Below, piece after piece: positions 1-9,179 of a stretch of DNA of 64,000 nt. Positions within the stretch are counted from its first letter, which is position 1. Each line of letters opens with the position of its first letter. This DNA comes from Imperialibacter sp. EC-SDR9 (lineage in GTDB: Bacteria; Bacteroidota; Bacteroidia; Cytophagales; Cyclobacteriaceae), in NCBI RefSeq assembly GCF_902498805.1, contig NZ_LR701579.1, positions 124,001 through 188,000 of the forward strand, given 5' to 3'. The position numbers and the translations under genes are program-made. The notes below the pieces were generated by a model. The model searched no databases and was not told where the DNA came from. It worked only from the letters and a program-made list of their open reading frames with translations.

Positions 1-633
1 AATATAATAGTCGTGGTGCTCTTTGGCTTCAGCTTCTTTGCAATATGTCCAAAGCCATTCGTCATCCCCCAGAAAGGCCTCGTCGTACTTCAGGTTGCTG
101 ATCCTGCTGTTGCTCGACCATTTGTGAGCGATGGCCATTCCCACATTGGGGTGCAGCCATTTGAATGCCCACTGGCAAAGCTTGTTCCTGAAAATCTTCT
201 TAAGAAATTTATATCGATAGTCGCCAGGCCCAAGACCATCGCCGTGACCCACCAGCAGCTTTACACTATTGACGACGTAGCTCTTGTTTTCATGGTACAC
301 GGGTATTCCAAACTCTTCGGTAAAGTAGCTGGCCATCCACATATCGTGGTTGCCTGAGAAAAAGATGACTGGAATGTCCTTATCGACCAGCTCAGCAATT
401 TTTCCCTGAAACCGGGCAAAGCCTTTGGGGATTACATGGTTGTACTCAAACCAGAAATCAAAAATATCGCCAACAAGAAAGATGGCGGCGGCAGAGTCTT
501 CGATACTTCCCAGCCATTTTACCACTTTGTTCTCCCTTTCCCGGCTCTTTGTTTGGTTGGGAGCCCCAAGGTGAAAATCACTCGCAAAATAGATCAATTT
601 CCCATCCGGGAGGGTACCGTTGTCAAACTGCAT
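1..633 (-). CDS. lpxH: UDP-2,3-diacylglucosamine diphosphatase, LpxH-like (3' end cut by window edge)
   Basis: The reverse strand reads from an ATG at 633 through 211 codons without a stop and runs off the left edge, so only the N-terminal part is seen. It is a calcineurin-type metallophosphoesterase. The metal-binding motifs occur in order: SDFHLG near residue 14, GDIFDFWFEY near residue 50, GNHD near residue 91 and GHGDG near residue 121. The FDFWFEY signature fits the LpxH branch, which hydrolyses UDP-2,3-diacylglucosamine to lipid X and UMP in lipid A synthesis on the cytoplasmic membrane face. It follows ftsH on the same strand, but a terminator separates the two. A different phosphoesterase of the family cannot be excluded. 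Confidence 0.8.
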   Translation of the reverse strand, partial: MQFDNGTLPDGKLIYFASDFHLGAPNQTKSRERENKVVKWLGSIEDSAAAIFLVGDIFDFWFEYNHVIPKGFARFQGKIAELVDKDIPVIFFSGNHDMWMASYFTEEFGIPVYHENKSYVVNSVKLLVGHGDGLGPGDYRYKFLKKIFRNKLCQWAFKWLHPNVGMAIAHKWSSNSRISNLKYDEAFLGDDEWLWTYCKEAEAKEHHDYYI

Positions 634-640
634 ATGGGTA

Positions 641-674
641 CAAAATAAAAAGATCAGGCGTTAACCTGATCTTT
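641..674 (-). terminator. Intrinsic terminator of ftsH
   Basis: The stem AAGATCAGG/CCTGATCTT has a 6-nt loop and is followed, in the reverse direction, by a T-rich tail (650 down to 641). It lies directly after the ftsH stop codon and just before the lpxH-like start. Confidence 0.75.
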
Positions 675-698
675 GAATCAAATATTATTTATTGAAGA

Positions 699-2795
699 TT
701 ACTTTTTGGTTGTATCCTCAACTACGTCTGAGGTCTCTTCATTTGTAACTTCCTCTGCTACCGATTTTTTCAAAGCTTCAACTTCGTCATCTGTTTTTTC
801 TGCTTCTTCGGTCAGCGCTTCTACTGTTTCTCCGTTGGTAGTGTTATTCGTAAAAGCCTGGTAAGTCGTTTGCTTTTCAAAAGGACGCTTGCCTATCAGT
901 CTTTCCAAATCATTCTGGAAAATGATTTCCTTCTCCAGAAGCTCTTTGGCTATAACCTCAAGCTCTTTCTTATGCTTGGTTAGCATTTTCTTAGTGCGCT
1001 CATAGGCAGTAGAAATTATGCTTCTCACTTCTGAGTCTATGGTTTCAGCAGTTGATTCCGAATAGGGCTTATTGAAGGCATATTCTGACTGCTTTGAGTC
1101 ATAGAAAGACACGTTGCCAATTTTATCATTCATGCCATAGATCGTCACAATGCTGTAGGCCATCTTGGTTACCCTCTCCAAGTCGCTTAGAGCGCCTGTC
1201 GATATTTTACCAAAAATAATCTCCTCAGCGGCACGACCACCCAGAGCCATACTCATTTCATCCAGCAACTGCTCAGTTTGATACAAAAACTGCTCCTTTG
1301 GCAAGTACTGAGCATACCCGAGCGCAGCAATACCACGGGGAACAATGGATACTTTCACCAAAGGATCGGCGTGCTCAAGGAACCAACCCGCTACTGCGTG
1401 ACCAGCTTCGTGGTAGGCAACAATTTTCTTCTCTTCGGGCGAAATGATTTTTGTCTTTTTCTCCAGACCACCAATAACTCTGTCAATGGCATCCTGAAAG
1501 TCCTGCATGTCAACGGCCTCTTTGTCCCTTCTGGCTGCGATAAGTGCGGCCTCGTTGCACACGTTGGCAATTTCAGCACCGGCAAAGCCCGGAGTTTGTG
1601 CAGCCAGTTTTTTCACGTCCACGTCTTTCGACATCTTAATAGGCTTCAAATGCACTTTGAAAATAGCCTCTCTGCCAATTACATCTGGCTTATCAATACT
1701 GATTTGGCGGTCAAACCGGCCCGGTCTAAGCAGTGCACTGTCAAGCACGTCAGGACGGTTAGTAGCCGCCAGGATGATCACACCCGAGTCGGTAGCAAAG
1801 CCATCCATTTCAACCAGCAGCGAGTTCAGCGTATTCTCTCTTTCATCATTGGAGCCAGGCACCTGGCCTCTGCCTCTTGACCGACCAATAGCGTCAATCT
1901 CATCTATAAACACGATACATGGTGCTTTTTCTTTGGCTTGCTTGAATAGGTCACGTACTCTTGCAGCACCTACACCCACAAACATTTCCACAAAGTCGGA
2001 ACCCGAAAGTGAGAAGAAAGGCACAGCAGCTTCACCAGCTACCGCTTTCGCCAAAAGTGTTTTACCTGTGCCCGGAGGGCCTACCAGCAAAGCACCCTTT
2101 GGTATTTTACCGCCCAGCTTAGTAAACTTGGCTGGGTTCTTAAGAAAGTCTACGATCTCTTTTACTTCTTCCTTGGCCTCGTCAAGTCCTGCCACATCCA
2201 CAAAGGTGATCTTCACCTTATTTTCAGCATCAAACAGTGCGGCTCTTGACTTTCCAATATTGAATATTTGTCCGCCCGGTCCGCCGCCGCCTGTCATCCG
2301 GCGCATCAAGAACCAGAAACCGAACAGGATCAGGAACAAGAAACCCCAGTTAAAGAAAATGTTGGTGATGTCAGATCCTTCCTCTATTTTGTACTCAATT
2401 CTCTGGTTGTCAGGCAACCCTTTCTCAATCTCCCTAAACTTCTCATCGAAGTTGTCGGCCGAAATGATCTTGAATTTGTAGTGTGGTCCCTGGCTGAGCG
2501 AGAAAGGATTTCTCTGCTCCAACTCTACTTTGTACTTACTGTTATTGAGTGCTTCTTCCTTTAGTGTTACCTCAACAAGGTTTTGCGTTCTTAACAGCAC
2601 GACTCCTTTCACATCATTGCTAAGCAGCATTTGCTCAAACCTCTTTTGCGAAATGGTTACTGATGAAGAACTATTGTTGAAATAAGTAATTCCCAGCACT
2701 ACCGCCAGAAGAGTTAGAATCACCCAAATTTGATAATTGGGTCTCTGGGGAGGCTTTGGAATCAGGTTTTTCCTCGGTCTATCTTGATTTGCCAT
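699..2795 (-). CDS. ftsH: ATP-dependent zinc metalloprotease FtsH
   Basis: This is a 698-residue membrane-anchored AAA+ protease that degrades misfolded and short-lived regulatory proteins. Transmembrane segments lie at about residues 23-40 and 148-165, flanking an extracytoplasmic domain, followed by a Gly-rich linker (GGGGPGG). The AAA domain has Walker A GPPGTGKT (239-246), Walker B IVFIDE (294-299) and the second region of homology around ATNRPD. The peptidase zinc motif HEAGH is at 462-466. The C-terminal tail after about 650 is acidic and low in complexity, common in the family. The gene is downstream of rsfS in the same direction with a 67-bp gap, so co-transcription is likely. Confidence 0.97.
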   Translation of the reverse strand: MANQDRPRKNLIPKPPQRPNYQIWVILTLLAVVLGITYFNNSSSSVTISQKRFEQMLLSNDVKGVVLLRTQNLVEVTLKEEALNNSKYKVELEQRNPFSLSQGPHYKFKIISADNFDEKFREIEKGLPDNQRIEYKIEEGSDITNIFFNWGFLFLILFGFWFLMRRMTGGGGPGGQIFNIGKSRAALFDAENKVKITFVDVAGLDEAKEEVKEIVDFLKNPAKFTKLGGKIPKGALLVGPPGTGKTLLAKAVAGEAAVPFFSLSGSDFVEMFVGVGAARVRDLFKQAKEKAPCIVFIDEIDAIGRSRGRGQVPGSNDERENTLNSLLVEMDGFATDSGVIILAATNRPDVLDSALLRPGRFDRQISIDKPDVIGREAIFKVHLKPIKMSKDVDVKKLAAQTPGFAGAEIANVCNEAALIAARRDKEAVDMQDFQDAIDRVIGGLEKKTKIISPEEKKIVAYHEAGHAVAGWFLEHADPLVKVSIVPRGIAALGYAQYLPKEQFLYQTEQLLDEMSMALGGRAAEEIIFGKISTGALSDLERVTKMAYSIVTIYGMNDKIGNVSFYDSKQSEYAFNKPYSESTAETIDSEVRSIISTAYERTKKMLTKHKKELEVIAKELLEKEIIFQNDLERLIGKRPFEKQTTYQAFTNNTTNGETVEALTEEAEKTDDEVEALKKSVAEEVTNEETSDVVEDTTKK

Positions 2796-2862
2796 TCTTT
2801 AATCTTTCTAAATCTAAATCATTGTACAGATTGATAAAACGCTTTTCTATCGCTAATGTTCC

Positions 2863-3255
2863 TTAGTTGTGCGAGCTTTCCACCGGAGTGATCACCGCAT
2901 CTCCCCAAAGCTCTTCCAGCGAATAGAAATCACGCTTATCTTTTTTGAATATGTGGGCTACCACATCTATGTAATCCAAAAGGATCCACTCCTTGTTTTG
3001 CTTGCCTTCTTTTTTCCAGGGGGACTGTTTTGAAGCTTTATAAACGAATTCTTCTACAGAATCACAAATGGCATCTATTTGAGTGTCCGAGTTGCCAGAA
3101 CAGATAATGAAATAATCAGCTACCGCATTTTTTACATTTCTCAAATCCAAAACTACTATGTCGTGGGCTTTCTTTTCTGCCATTCCCTGCACCACCAAAT
3201 CGTTGAGTTCAACCGTTTTAGGTTCAACTGACATTTTGCCCTTTTTTACTGTCAT
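2863..3255 (-). CDS. rsfS: Ribosome silencing factor RsfS
   Basis: A 130-residue protein of the RsfS/Iojap/DUF143 family, which binds L14 and blocks subunit joining when nutrients are scarce. Family features seen are KKAHDIVVLDLRNV, the ADYFIICSGNSDTQ core and the end segment WILLDYIDVVAHIF followed by YSLEELWGDA. Two starts are possible: the ATG used here, or an in-frame ATG at 3234 (MSVEPK). It lies upstream of ftsH and is divergent from birA, with only about 40 bp between the two starts, so the promoters must overlap. Confidence 0.93.
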   Translation of the reverse strand: MTVKKGKMSVEPKTVELNDLVVQGMAEKKAHDIVVLDLRNVKNAVADYFIICSGNSDTQIDAICDSVEEFVYKASKQSPWKKEGKQNKEWILLDYIDVVAHIFKKDKRDFYSLEELWGDAVITPVESSHN

Positions 3256-3295
3256 TCAAAACATTTTACTTTGTCTACAAAACTACGAAAAAAGA

Positions 3296-4057
3296 TTGCA
3301 CAAAATTTTCTCCAAAAATCTCTTTATAGGCAAAAAGGTGGTTTACCTGCCAAAATGTCACTCAACCAACTCTGTAGCTACACAATTGGCCGAAATTGAG
3401 CATGTCAACGAAGGTACAGTTGTGATCGCCGACGAGCAATTGGCAGGCCGGGGCCAAAGAGGCAACACCTGGGAATCGGAGCCAGGTAAAAATATCATGA
3501 TGTCTGTGGTGCTAAAGCCCACTTTCTTAAAACCCTCGCAGCAGTTTTTTTTAAACATCATTGTGTCAATTGCAGTTAAAAAGACGCTAAGCGAATTTGG
3601 ACTTGAGAATGTAAAAGTCAAATGGCCCAACGATATATATGCAGGCAACAAGAAGATTACCGGCATCCTGATTGAAAGCACGCTGAAAGGAAGCATGATC
3701 GAAACTTCAGTTGTGGGAGTAGGCTTAAACGTGAATCAATTGGGATTTACCTCAGAGAAAGCAACCTCAATGGCGCTTGAAATGGGAAACGACCTGGACA
3801 AGGAGCTTGTGCTGGAGAAGTTGTCCCGGAATATTGAGTCTTTATATCTTCAGCTCAAAGGTGGTGCTTCTGAGAAACTACAGTCAGACTATTTGAAGTC
3901 TATGATTGGGTGGGGAGAACGAAGATTGTATCGTGACAAAGAGGAAACGTTTGAAGCAGAAATTCTTGGAGTTTCGGCGCTTGGAAAGCTTAGGGTTGAG
4001 CGGGGAGAGGGAGTGAAGGAGTATGACTTGAAAGAGATAGAGTTTCTGTGGGAGTAA
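3296..4057 (+). CDS. birA: Biotin--[acetyl-CoA-carboxylase] ligase (monofunctional), TTG start
   Basis: Attaches biotin to the lysine of carboxyl carrier proteins via biotinyl-AMP. Signature motifs are CHSTN near the start, GRGQRGNTW (biotin/adenylate loop) and VKWPNDIY. There is no N-terminal helix-turn-helix, so it is an enzyme only, not the BirA repressor type. The only upstream in-frame ATG (3158) lies inside rsfS on the other strand and gives an unlikely N-terminus. TTG at 3296 gives 253 residues starting [14 protein letters not shown], which suits the family, and is chosen here. Likely clients in this window are the carrier protein at 9180-9683 and, through it, the carboxyltransferase at 48858. 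Confidence 0.88.
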   Translation: MHKIFSKNLFIGKKVVYLPKCHSTNSVATQLAEIEHVNEGTVVIADEQLAGRGQRGNTWESEPGKNIMMSVVLKPTFLKPSQQFFLNIIVSIAVKKTLSEFGLENVKVKWPNDIYAGNKKITGILIESTLKGSMIETSVVGVGLNVNQLGFTSEKATSMALEMGNDLDKELVLEKLSRNIESLYLQLKGGASEKLQSDYLKSMIGWGERRLYRDKEETFEAEILGVSALGKLRVERGEGVKEYDLKEIEFLWE

Positions 4058-4081
4058 CTACTTCTTAAAAACTTCTTCCGT

Positions 4082-4112
4082 TTGGCTTACAAAAAGTTAT
4101 GCGCTACTTTTG
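4082..4112 (+). promoter_or_regulatory. Promoter of ahcY
   Basis: Matches the Bacteroidota pattern: TTG at 4082-4084, a 20-bp spacer, then TACTTTTG at 4105-4112. The predicted transcript starts near 4118, inside the short palindrome GATTTATAAATC, 25 bp before the ahcY ATG. Confidence 0.6.
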
Positions 4113-4142
4113 TATCGATTTATAAATCAATATTATCATAAA

Positions 4143-5450
4143 ATGATTGAAACAAGTCTTAATTACAAAGTAAAAGACATTTCACTGGCCGATTGGGGCA
4201 GGAAAGAAATCCGTCTGGCAGAAGCCGAAATGCCTGGTTTGATGGCACTTCGGGAAGAATATGGCGTTTCCAAGCCTCTTAAAGGAGCCCGTATTGCAGG
4301 TTGTTTGCATATGACCATTCAAACAGCCGTTCTTATTGAAACGCTGGTTGAACTGGGTGCAGATGTTACCTGGTCTTCTTGCAATATATTTTCTACACAG
4401 GATCATGCCGCAGCTGCAATTGCCGAGGCTGGCATCCCGGTGTTTGCATGGAAAGGCATGAATGCCGAAGAGTTTGACTGGTGTATCGAGCAGACACTAT
4501 TTTTCGGTGAGGACAGGAAGCCTCTCAATATGATCCTTGACGATGGCGGAGACCTTACTAATATGGTATTGGATAAATACCCTGAGATGGTAACTGGCAT
4601 TAAAGGTCTTTCTGAGGAAACTACCACAGGTGTTCACCGCTTGTACGAGAGAATGAAAAAGGGCACCTTGCCCATGCCTGCAATCAACGTGAACGACTCT
4701 GTGACCAAGTCTAAGTTTGACAATAAATATGGTTGCCGTGAGTCGTTGGTGGATGCCATTCGCAGAGCTACCGACGTAATGATGGCTGGTAAAGTAGCTG
4801 TTGTTGCTGGATTTGGTGACGTAGGAAAAGGTTCTGCTGAGTCGCTTAAGAGCTGTGGTGTGAGGGTGATTGTGTCTGAGATCGACCCTATCTGCGCTTT
4901 GCAGGCGGCGATGGAAGGATACGAAGTGAAGAAAATGGCTACTGCCGTTAAAGAAGCTGATATCATTGTAACCGCTACAGGCAACAAGGACATCATCAAA
5001 GAAGAGCACTTCAGAAGCATGAAGGACAAGGCTATTGTTTGTAACATTGGCCACTTTGACAATGAAATTGATATGGCATGGTTAAATGGGAACTACGGTC
5101 AGACTAAAGTTGTCATCAAGCCGCAGGTAGATCTTTACAATATCGAAGGATCAGAAATACTTGTGTTGGCCGAAGGCCGGTTGGTAAACCTTGGCTGTGC
5201 CACTGGGCACCCATCTTTTGTAATGTCAAATAGCTTTACCAATCAGGTGTTGGCGCAATTGGAGCTTTGGACAAACACCGACAAGTACGAAAATGCAGTG
5301 TACACATTGCCGAAGCACCTCGACGAGAAGGTGGCGAGACTGCACCTGGCCAAGATTGGCTGCGAGCTTGACACACTTAGCCCAGATCAGGCAGAGTACA
5401 TCGGCGTTTCTCTTGAAGGCCCATACAAGCCTGATTATTACCGTTACTAA
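4143..5450 (+). CDS. ahcY: Adenosylhomocysteinase (S-adenosyl-L-homocysteine hydrolase)
   Basis: A 435-residue NAD-dependent enzyme that splits S-adenosylhomocysteine into adenosine and homocysteine, keeping methyl-transfer reactions going. Seen are the substrate-domain segment [23 protein letters not shown], the NAD-binding loop GFGDVGKG at about 223-230, and the C-terminus ending in YKPDYYRY, the classic K-P-x-x-Y-R-Y tail. The reading frame extends upstream to 4110, but the ATG at 4143 ([12 protein letters not shown]) fits the family and sits after the predicted transcription start. It is a single-gene transcript, with its own promoter and terminator. Confidence 0.97.
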   Translation: MIETSLNYKVKDISLADWGRKEIRLAEAEMPGLMALREEYGVSKPLKGARIAGCLHMTIQTAVLIETLVELGADVTWSSCNIFSTQDHAAAAIAEAGIPVFAWKGMNAEEFDWCIEQTLFFGEDRKPLNMILDDGGDLTNMVLDKYPEMVTGIKGLSEETTTGVHRLYERMKKGTLPMPAINVNDSVTKSKFDNKYGCRESLVDAIRRATDVMMAGKVAVVAGFGDVGKGSAESLKSCGVRVIVSEIDPICALQAAMEGYEVKKMATAVKEADIIVTATGNKDIIKEEHFRSMKDKAIVCNIGHFDNEIDMAWLNGNYGQTKVVIKPQVDLYNIEGSEILVLAEGRLVNLGCATGHPSFVMSNSFTNQVLAQLELWTNTDKYENAVYTLPKHLDEKVARLHLAKIGCELDTLSPDQAEYIGVSLEGPYKPDYYRY

Positions 5451-5478
5451 AATTACTGACATAATTTCATGACAGAGA

Positions 5479-5505
5479 AAAGGCCCCCAAAAGGGCCTTT
5501 TTTTA
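5479..5505 (+). terminator. Intrinsic terminator of ahcY
   Basis: The stem AAAGGCCC/GGGCCTTT has a 6-nt loop and runs straight into a T8 stretch. It starts 28 bp after the ahcY stop. Confidence 0.9.
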
Positions 5506-5556
5506 TTATATTGAACGAAAGTAGGCGAAAACAGTCCGTATTTCGCAAATTGGGCT

Positions 5557-5584
5557 GGTTAACAAACCCGGGTGATTTGTCGTA
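5557..5584 (+). promoter_or_regulatory. Possible ECF-type promoter for the sigma/anti-sigma pair
   Basis: GGTTAACA (AAC at 5561-5563) is followed after 17 bp by CGTA (5581-5584). This resembles the AAC-N16/17-CGT pattern used by many ECF sigma factors and differs from the TAnnTTTG promoters elsewhere in the window. The sigma gene starts about 60 bp downstream, which would fit autoregulation. This is inference from one site. Confidence 0.3.
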
Positions 5585-5651
5585 TTATGTAAAAAGAGAT
5601 TGATTCTAAATAGCCCGCCAGTTGGGCAAGGAATTTGCTGAATTCATTGAC

Positions 5652-6254
5652 ATGTCAACAACCGTAACAGAAACCATGGAAGGGCCAAAGCGGCACAGCT
5701 ATAGTGACTCAAAGAAGATGAAGATCTTCAACGGGGAATTTTTGCCGCATATTGACTCGATGTACAATTTTGCTTATCGTCTTACTTTTGACGACGATGA
5801 GGCAAAGGATCTTGTGCAGGAAACTTATTTCAAAGCATTTCGATTTATAGATTCATTTCAGGAAGGAACCAACGCCAAGGCGTGGTTGTTCCGAATCTTG
5901 AAGAATAGCTTCATCAACGACTTCAGGAAGAAAAGCAAGGAGCCTGCGAAAGTTGACTATCAGGAAGTTGAAACTTATTACAACTCAGATGATGTTGATG
6001 AACATATAACGGTCGACCTGAGAGTAGACGCTTTGCAAAACATGATTGGTGATGAAGTCTCCAATGCGCTGAATGCGCTGGATGTCGATTTCAGAACAGT
6101 AATCATACTTTGTGACCTGGAAGGTTTTACCTACGAAGAGATGGCGAAGATTCTCGACATTCCAATAGGTACCGTGAGATCGAGATTGCACAGAGCTAGA
6201 AATCTACTCAAGGAGAAGCTAAAATCATATGCTCAGACAATGGGCTACAAATAA
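5652..6254 (+). CDS. ECF-type RNA polymerase sigma factor (sigma-70 family)
   Basis: About 200 residues. Region 2 reads FAYRLTFDDDEAKDLVQETYFKAF..., with KAWLFRILKNSFINDFRKK. Region 4 reads RTVIILCDLEGFTYEEMAKILDIPIGTVRSRLHRARNLLKEKL, a clear helix-turn-helix. Regions 1 and 3 are missing, as in extracytoplasmic-function sigma factors. The frame extends back to a TTG at 5622, but the ATG at 5652 is preferred; ATGs at 5676 and 5718 are also possible. The next gene encodes its likely zinc-binding anti-sigma factor, 37 bp downstream. The signal it answers to cannot be read from the sequence. Confidence 0.9.
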   Translation: MSTTVTETMEGPKRHSYSDSKKMKIFNGEFLPHIDSMYNFAYRLTFDDDEAKDLVQETYFKAFRFIDSFQEGTNAKAWLFRILKNSFINDFRKKSKEPAKVDYQEVETYYNSDDVDEHITVDLRVDALQNMIGDEVSNALNALDVDFRTVIILCDLEGFTYEEMAKILDIPIGTVRSRLHRARNLLKEKLKSYAQTMGYK

Positions 6255-6291
6255 TTTTTTTCGTAATTTTCGTGATTGAAATTGACAGAGA

Positions 6292-6561
6292 ATGGAACAA
6301 AGTTCTGCAAAGGAAGGCTGCAAGGAGTCAGTGAAATGTATTGAAATTTTGCATCTGCTACTTGATAATGAGGCATCGCCAACTCAGGAAGACTATTTGC
6401 GGAGTCACCTCGACAGTTGCCTGCCCTGTTTGAAAAACTATAAAGTTGAAACGGAGATTCGAAACATTTTGCGTACTAAGCTTGAAAAGCGTGAAGTCCC
6501 TGCAGATTTGCTCAATTCAATAAAATCGAAAATTTCTGTTTCTCTTGCCCCTGAAGGTTAA
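6292..6561 (+). CDS. Putative zinc-finger anti-sigma factor
   Basis: A cytosolic 89-residue protein with no membrane segment. It has the HxxxCxxC core (HLDSCLPCL, about residues 40-48) of ZAS-type anti-sigma factors, and further cysteines near residues 10 and 17. It follows directly after an ECF sigma gene and overlaps gmk by one base (TAATG). By position and motif it probably binds and holds the sigma factor at 5652-6254, perhaps in a redox-sensitive way. The pairing is inferred. Confidence 0.78.
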   Translation: MEQSSAKEGCKESVKCIEILHLLLDNEASPTQEDYLRSHLDSCLPCLKNYKVETEIRNILRTKLEKREVPADLLNSIKSKISVSLAPEG

Positions 6562-7121
6562 TGCGCAAAGCAATTATTTTTACTGCTCCGTCAGGTTCTG
6601 GTAAAACAACACTGGTAAAACATCTTTTAGATCATATTCCTTCTCTTGCCTTTTCCATTTCGGCCACAACAAGGAAGCCTCGAAACCATGAGGTGAATGG
6701 AAAAGACTATTACTTCCTCTCGTTTAGTGATTTCCAGAGTAAGATAGAAAGGGACGAATTTGTAGAATGGGAAGAGGTTTACAATGGATCCTTTTACGGC
6801 ACACTCAAGGAAGAGATTGACAGGATATGGGCTTTGGGCAAAGATGTGATTTTTGATGTGGAAGTGCACGGTGCGCTGAACCTTAAGAAATACTTTGGAG
6901 ACGATGCCCTGGCGGTATTTGTCAGAGTGCCTGATTTGAACACACTTCAGGAAAGACTTCAAAAGCGTGATACTGAAACTGCAGACACACTCGAAAAACG
7001 CCTTCAGAAGGCTAAATATGAAATGACCTTCGAAAAACGACTGGACGTGACAGTGCTCAATGACGACTTGCAGAAGGCGAAAGACATGTCTCTACAAATT
7101 GTGAAAGATTTTTTAGCTTAG
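6561..7121 (+). CDS. gmk: Guanylate kinase
   Basis: A 186-residue enzyme that phosphorylates GMP to GDP with ATP. The P-loop is APSGSGKTTL (about residues 9-18), followed by SISATTRKPRNHEVNGKDYYF (GMP-binding region), EEVYNGSFYGT, and DVEVHGALNLKK replacing the usual DIDVQGA motif. The length is normal, slightly short. Its ATG overlaps the anti-sigma stop codon by one base, implying translational coupling. Confidence 0.97.
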   Translation: MRKAIIFTAPSGSGKTTLVKHLLDHIPSLAFSISATTRKPRNHEVNGKDYYFLSFSDFQSKIERDEFVEWEEVYNGSFYGTLKEEIDRIWALGKDVIFDVEVHGALNLKKYFGDDALAVFVRVPDLNTLQERLQKRDTETADTLEKRLQKAKYEMTFEKRLDVTVLNDDLQKAKDMSLQIVKDFLA

Positions 7122-7146
7122 CCTTTCGAATCACCTTCGCTGGCGT

Positions 7147-7755
7147 GTGACGAGGTACTGCCAGGAACAAAACATCAATCTATTGGATATCGGTCTCTAT
7201 TTTGGTTCATTTAATCCTATCCATGTTGGGCACCTCATTATTGCCAACACTATGTTGGAGAATACCGAAATTGAAGAGGTGTGGTTTGTTGTAAGCCCTC
7301 AGAACCCATTGAAGAGACGAAGCAACCTGGAGCATGAGTTTGACAGGTTCAACCTGGTGCAGGCCGCTATTCACGACAATTATCATTTCAAAGTTACTGA
7401 TGTTGAGTTTCACATGCCCAAACCCAGCTATACGGTGGATACCCTTGCATATTTAACGGACAAGCACCCGCAGCATAAATTCAAGCTGATAATAGGGGAG
7501 GACAACCTCACCTCTTTTCCTAAATGGAAAAACTTTAATGTCATTTTAGAAAACCACGGGCTGCTTGTGTACCCACGGCCCCAGTCGAATCCGTCCGAGC
7601 TTAGAGATCACCCAAACGTAAAAATTGTTGATGCTCCTTTGCTAGACATATCGGCCACATTTATTCGGAAACAAATAAAAATGGGCAAGTCTGTCAAGTA
7701 CCTGATCCCGGACAGCGTGAATGAAATGATAGGACGGAAGAAACTTTATTTATAA
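7147..7755 (+). CDS. nadD: Nicotinate-nucleotide adenylyltransferase
   Basis: Forms nicotinate adenine dinucleotide from nicotinate mononucleotide and ATP in NAD synthesis. Motifs are GLYFGSFNPIHVGHL (nucleotidyltransferase GxFxPxHxGH), SPQNPLK, and ISATFIRKQI (the SxTxxR motif). The frame opens with GTG at 7147 (202 residues). Homologous proteins normally begin right before IGLYFGSF, so TTG at 7183 is an equally good start, giving 190 residues; no ATG exists near either. It is 25 bp after gmk and probably in the same operon. Confidence 0.93.
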   Translation: MTRYCQEQNINLLDIGLYFGSFNPIHVGHLIIANTMLENTEIEEVWFVVSPQNPLKRRSNLEHEFDRFNLVQAAIHDNYHFKVTDVEFHMPKPSYTVDTLAYLTDKHPQHKFKLIIGEDNLTSFPKWKNFNVILENHGLLVYPRPQSNPSELRDHPNVKIVDAPLLDISATFIRKQIKMGKSVKYLIPDSVNEMIGRKKLYL

Positions 7756-7758
7756 TGC

Positions 7759-7790
7759 AAAAAAAGAGCTGTGTTTGAATACCACAGCTC
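7759..7790 (-). terminator. Intrinsic terminator of pyrH-frr
   Basis: The stem GAGCTGTG/CACAGCTC has a 9-nt loop and is followed on the reverse strand by a T7 run. It sits between the convergent nadD and frr genes. Confidence 0.85.
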
Positions 7791-7818
7791 CCCAATGATT
7801 GAGTATTGTCGGGCGGTG

Positions 7819-8382
7819 CTACACCGTCATGATCTCCACCTCTTTGGCATCTACAAGTTTGTCGATTTTTACTGAGTGCGAATCGGTAAGCTTTTGCACT
7901 TCATCCTCAGCCCTTTTCACATCGTCTTCAGCAGCCCCCTCTTTCATCAGCTTTCTGATCGATTCGTTGGCATCCTTCCTGATATTTCTCACACTCACTT
8001 TGGCAGTTTCTGCCTCCGCTTTTACTTGTTTGACAAGGTTTTTTCTTCTTTCCTCTGTTAAGGGCGGAACGTTGATCATTACCATCTCCCCGTTGTTTTG
8101 GGGGTTTAGGCCCAGGTCGCTATTGATGATCGATTTTTCAATTTCTGAGATCATGTTCTTTTCCCAGGGCTTAATGGCAAGTGTTCTGGCATCGGGCGTA
8201 TTAACAGAGGCAACTTGCTGTATGGGAGTCATGGCGCCATAGTAATCGACCATGATACCATCAAGCATGTTGGGCATCGCTTTTCCAGCCCTTATTTTTG
8301 CAAGCTCTGCCGAAAAATGGACAATCGCCTTGTCCATCAAATCTTTTGCTTCCTCTAGAAATAGTTGTATCTCCTCGTTCAT
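7819..8382 (-). CDS. frr: Ribosome recycling factor
   Basis: A 187-residue protein that, with EF-G, splits the post-termination ribosome. Family landmarks are LAKIRAGKAMPNMLDGI, VDYYGAMTPIQQVASVNTPDARTLAIKPW, and VPPLTEERRKNLVKQVK. The length is the usual one. It lies 11 bp downstream of pyrH on the same strand, the common bacterial order, and the pair ends at the terminator at 7759-7790. Confidence 0.98.
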   Translation of the reverse strand: MNEEIQLFLEEAKDLMDKAIVHFSAELAKIRAGKAMPNMLDGIMVDYYGAMTPIQQVASVNTPDARTLAIKPWEKNMISEIEKSIINSDLGLNPQNNGEMVMINVPPLTEERRKNLVKQVKAEAETAKVSVRNIRKDANESIRKLMKEGAAEDDVKRAEDEVQKLTDSHSVKIDKLVDAKEVEIMTV

Positions 8383-8393
8383 TCTTAAAAACG

Positions 8394-9098
8394 TTAATTT
8401 ATCAGAGTGCCCACTTCCTCGCCTTTCACAACATTAATGAGGTTGCCGGGCTTGTTCATATCAAATACAATAATCGGTAGATTGTTTTCCTGACATAGCG
8501 TAAAGGCGGTCATGTCCATCACGTTCAATCCTTTCTCATAAACTTCCTGAAAAGAAATCTGAGCGTATCTGGTGGCATTTGGATCTTTTTCTGGGTCAGC
8601 TGAGTAAACGCCGTCAACTCGGGTGCCTTTTAGTACAACGTCGGCTTCAATTTCGATTGCTCTCAAACTGGCCGTCGAGTCCGTTGTGAAGTAGGGATTG
8701 CCTATGCCCGCTCCAAAAATCACGATCCTTCCCTTTTCGAGATGCCTGATGGCTCTTCTCCTGATAAAAGGCTCACAAACTTGCTCCATTTTTATACCTG
8801 ACATAAGGCGGGTAAACATACCATGGGCCTCAAGTGCACTTTGCAGTGCCATAGCATTAATCACTGTTGCCAGCATGCCCATATAGTCGCCTTGAACCCT
8901 GTCAATCCCAATAGTAGATGATTGTACGCCACGGAAGATATTACCACCACCAATAACAATGGCTACTTCAAGGCCCTCATCCTTTACTTTTCTTATTTCC
9001 TGGGCATATTGTTCAAGTTGTGCGGGGTCAATGCCATATTTCTGACCACCCATGAGTGCCTCGCCGCTTAGTTTTAGTAATATTCGTTTGTATTTCAT
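8394..9098 (-). CDS. pyrH: UMP kinase
   Basis: A 234-residue amino-acid-kinase-fold enzyme that makes UDP from UMP. Motifs are [14 protein letters not shown] at the N-terminus, [10 protein letters not shown], the [12 protein letters not shown] region and [11 protein letters not shown](I)EADVVLKGT. The frame extends back to 9152, but [13 protein letters not shown] starting at 9098 is the family N-terminus. It is probably co-transcribed with frr. Confidence 0.97.
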   Translation of the reverse strand: MKYKRILLKLSGEALMGGQKYGIDPAQLEQYAQEIRKVKDEGLEVAIVIGGGNIFRGVQSSTIGIDRVQGDYMGMLATVINAMALQSALEAHGMFTRLMSGIKMEQVCEPFIRRRAIRHLEKGRIVIFGAGIGNPYFTTDSTASLRAIEIEADVVLKGTRVDGVYSADPEKDPNATRYAQISFQEVYEKGLNVMDMTAFTLCQENNLPIIVFDMNKPGNLINVVKGEEVGTLIN

Positions 9099-9179
9099 AG
9101 AGCCGGTCTTCCGTGCTTTTGTATGGGGTAAAAGAATGGTTAAATCAGGCAAATATAAATGAAAGCCTTCGACTATGCC

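Noticed and set aside
1507-2481. Long open frame on the + strand inside ftsH
   Set aside because: It lies antisense to a clear FtsH with all motifs and has no recognisable domain; a by-product of codon use.
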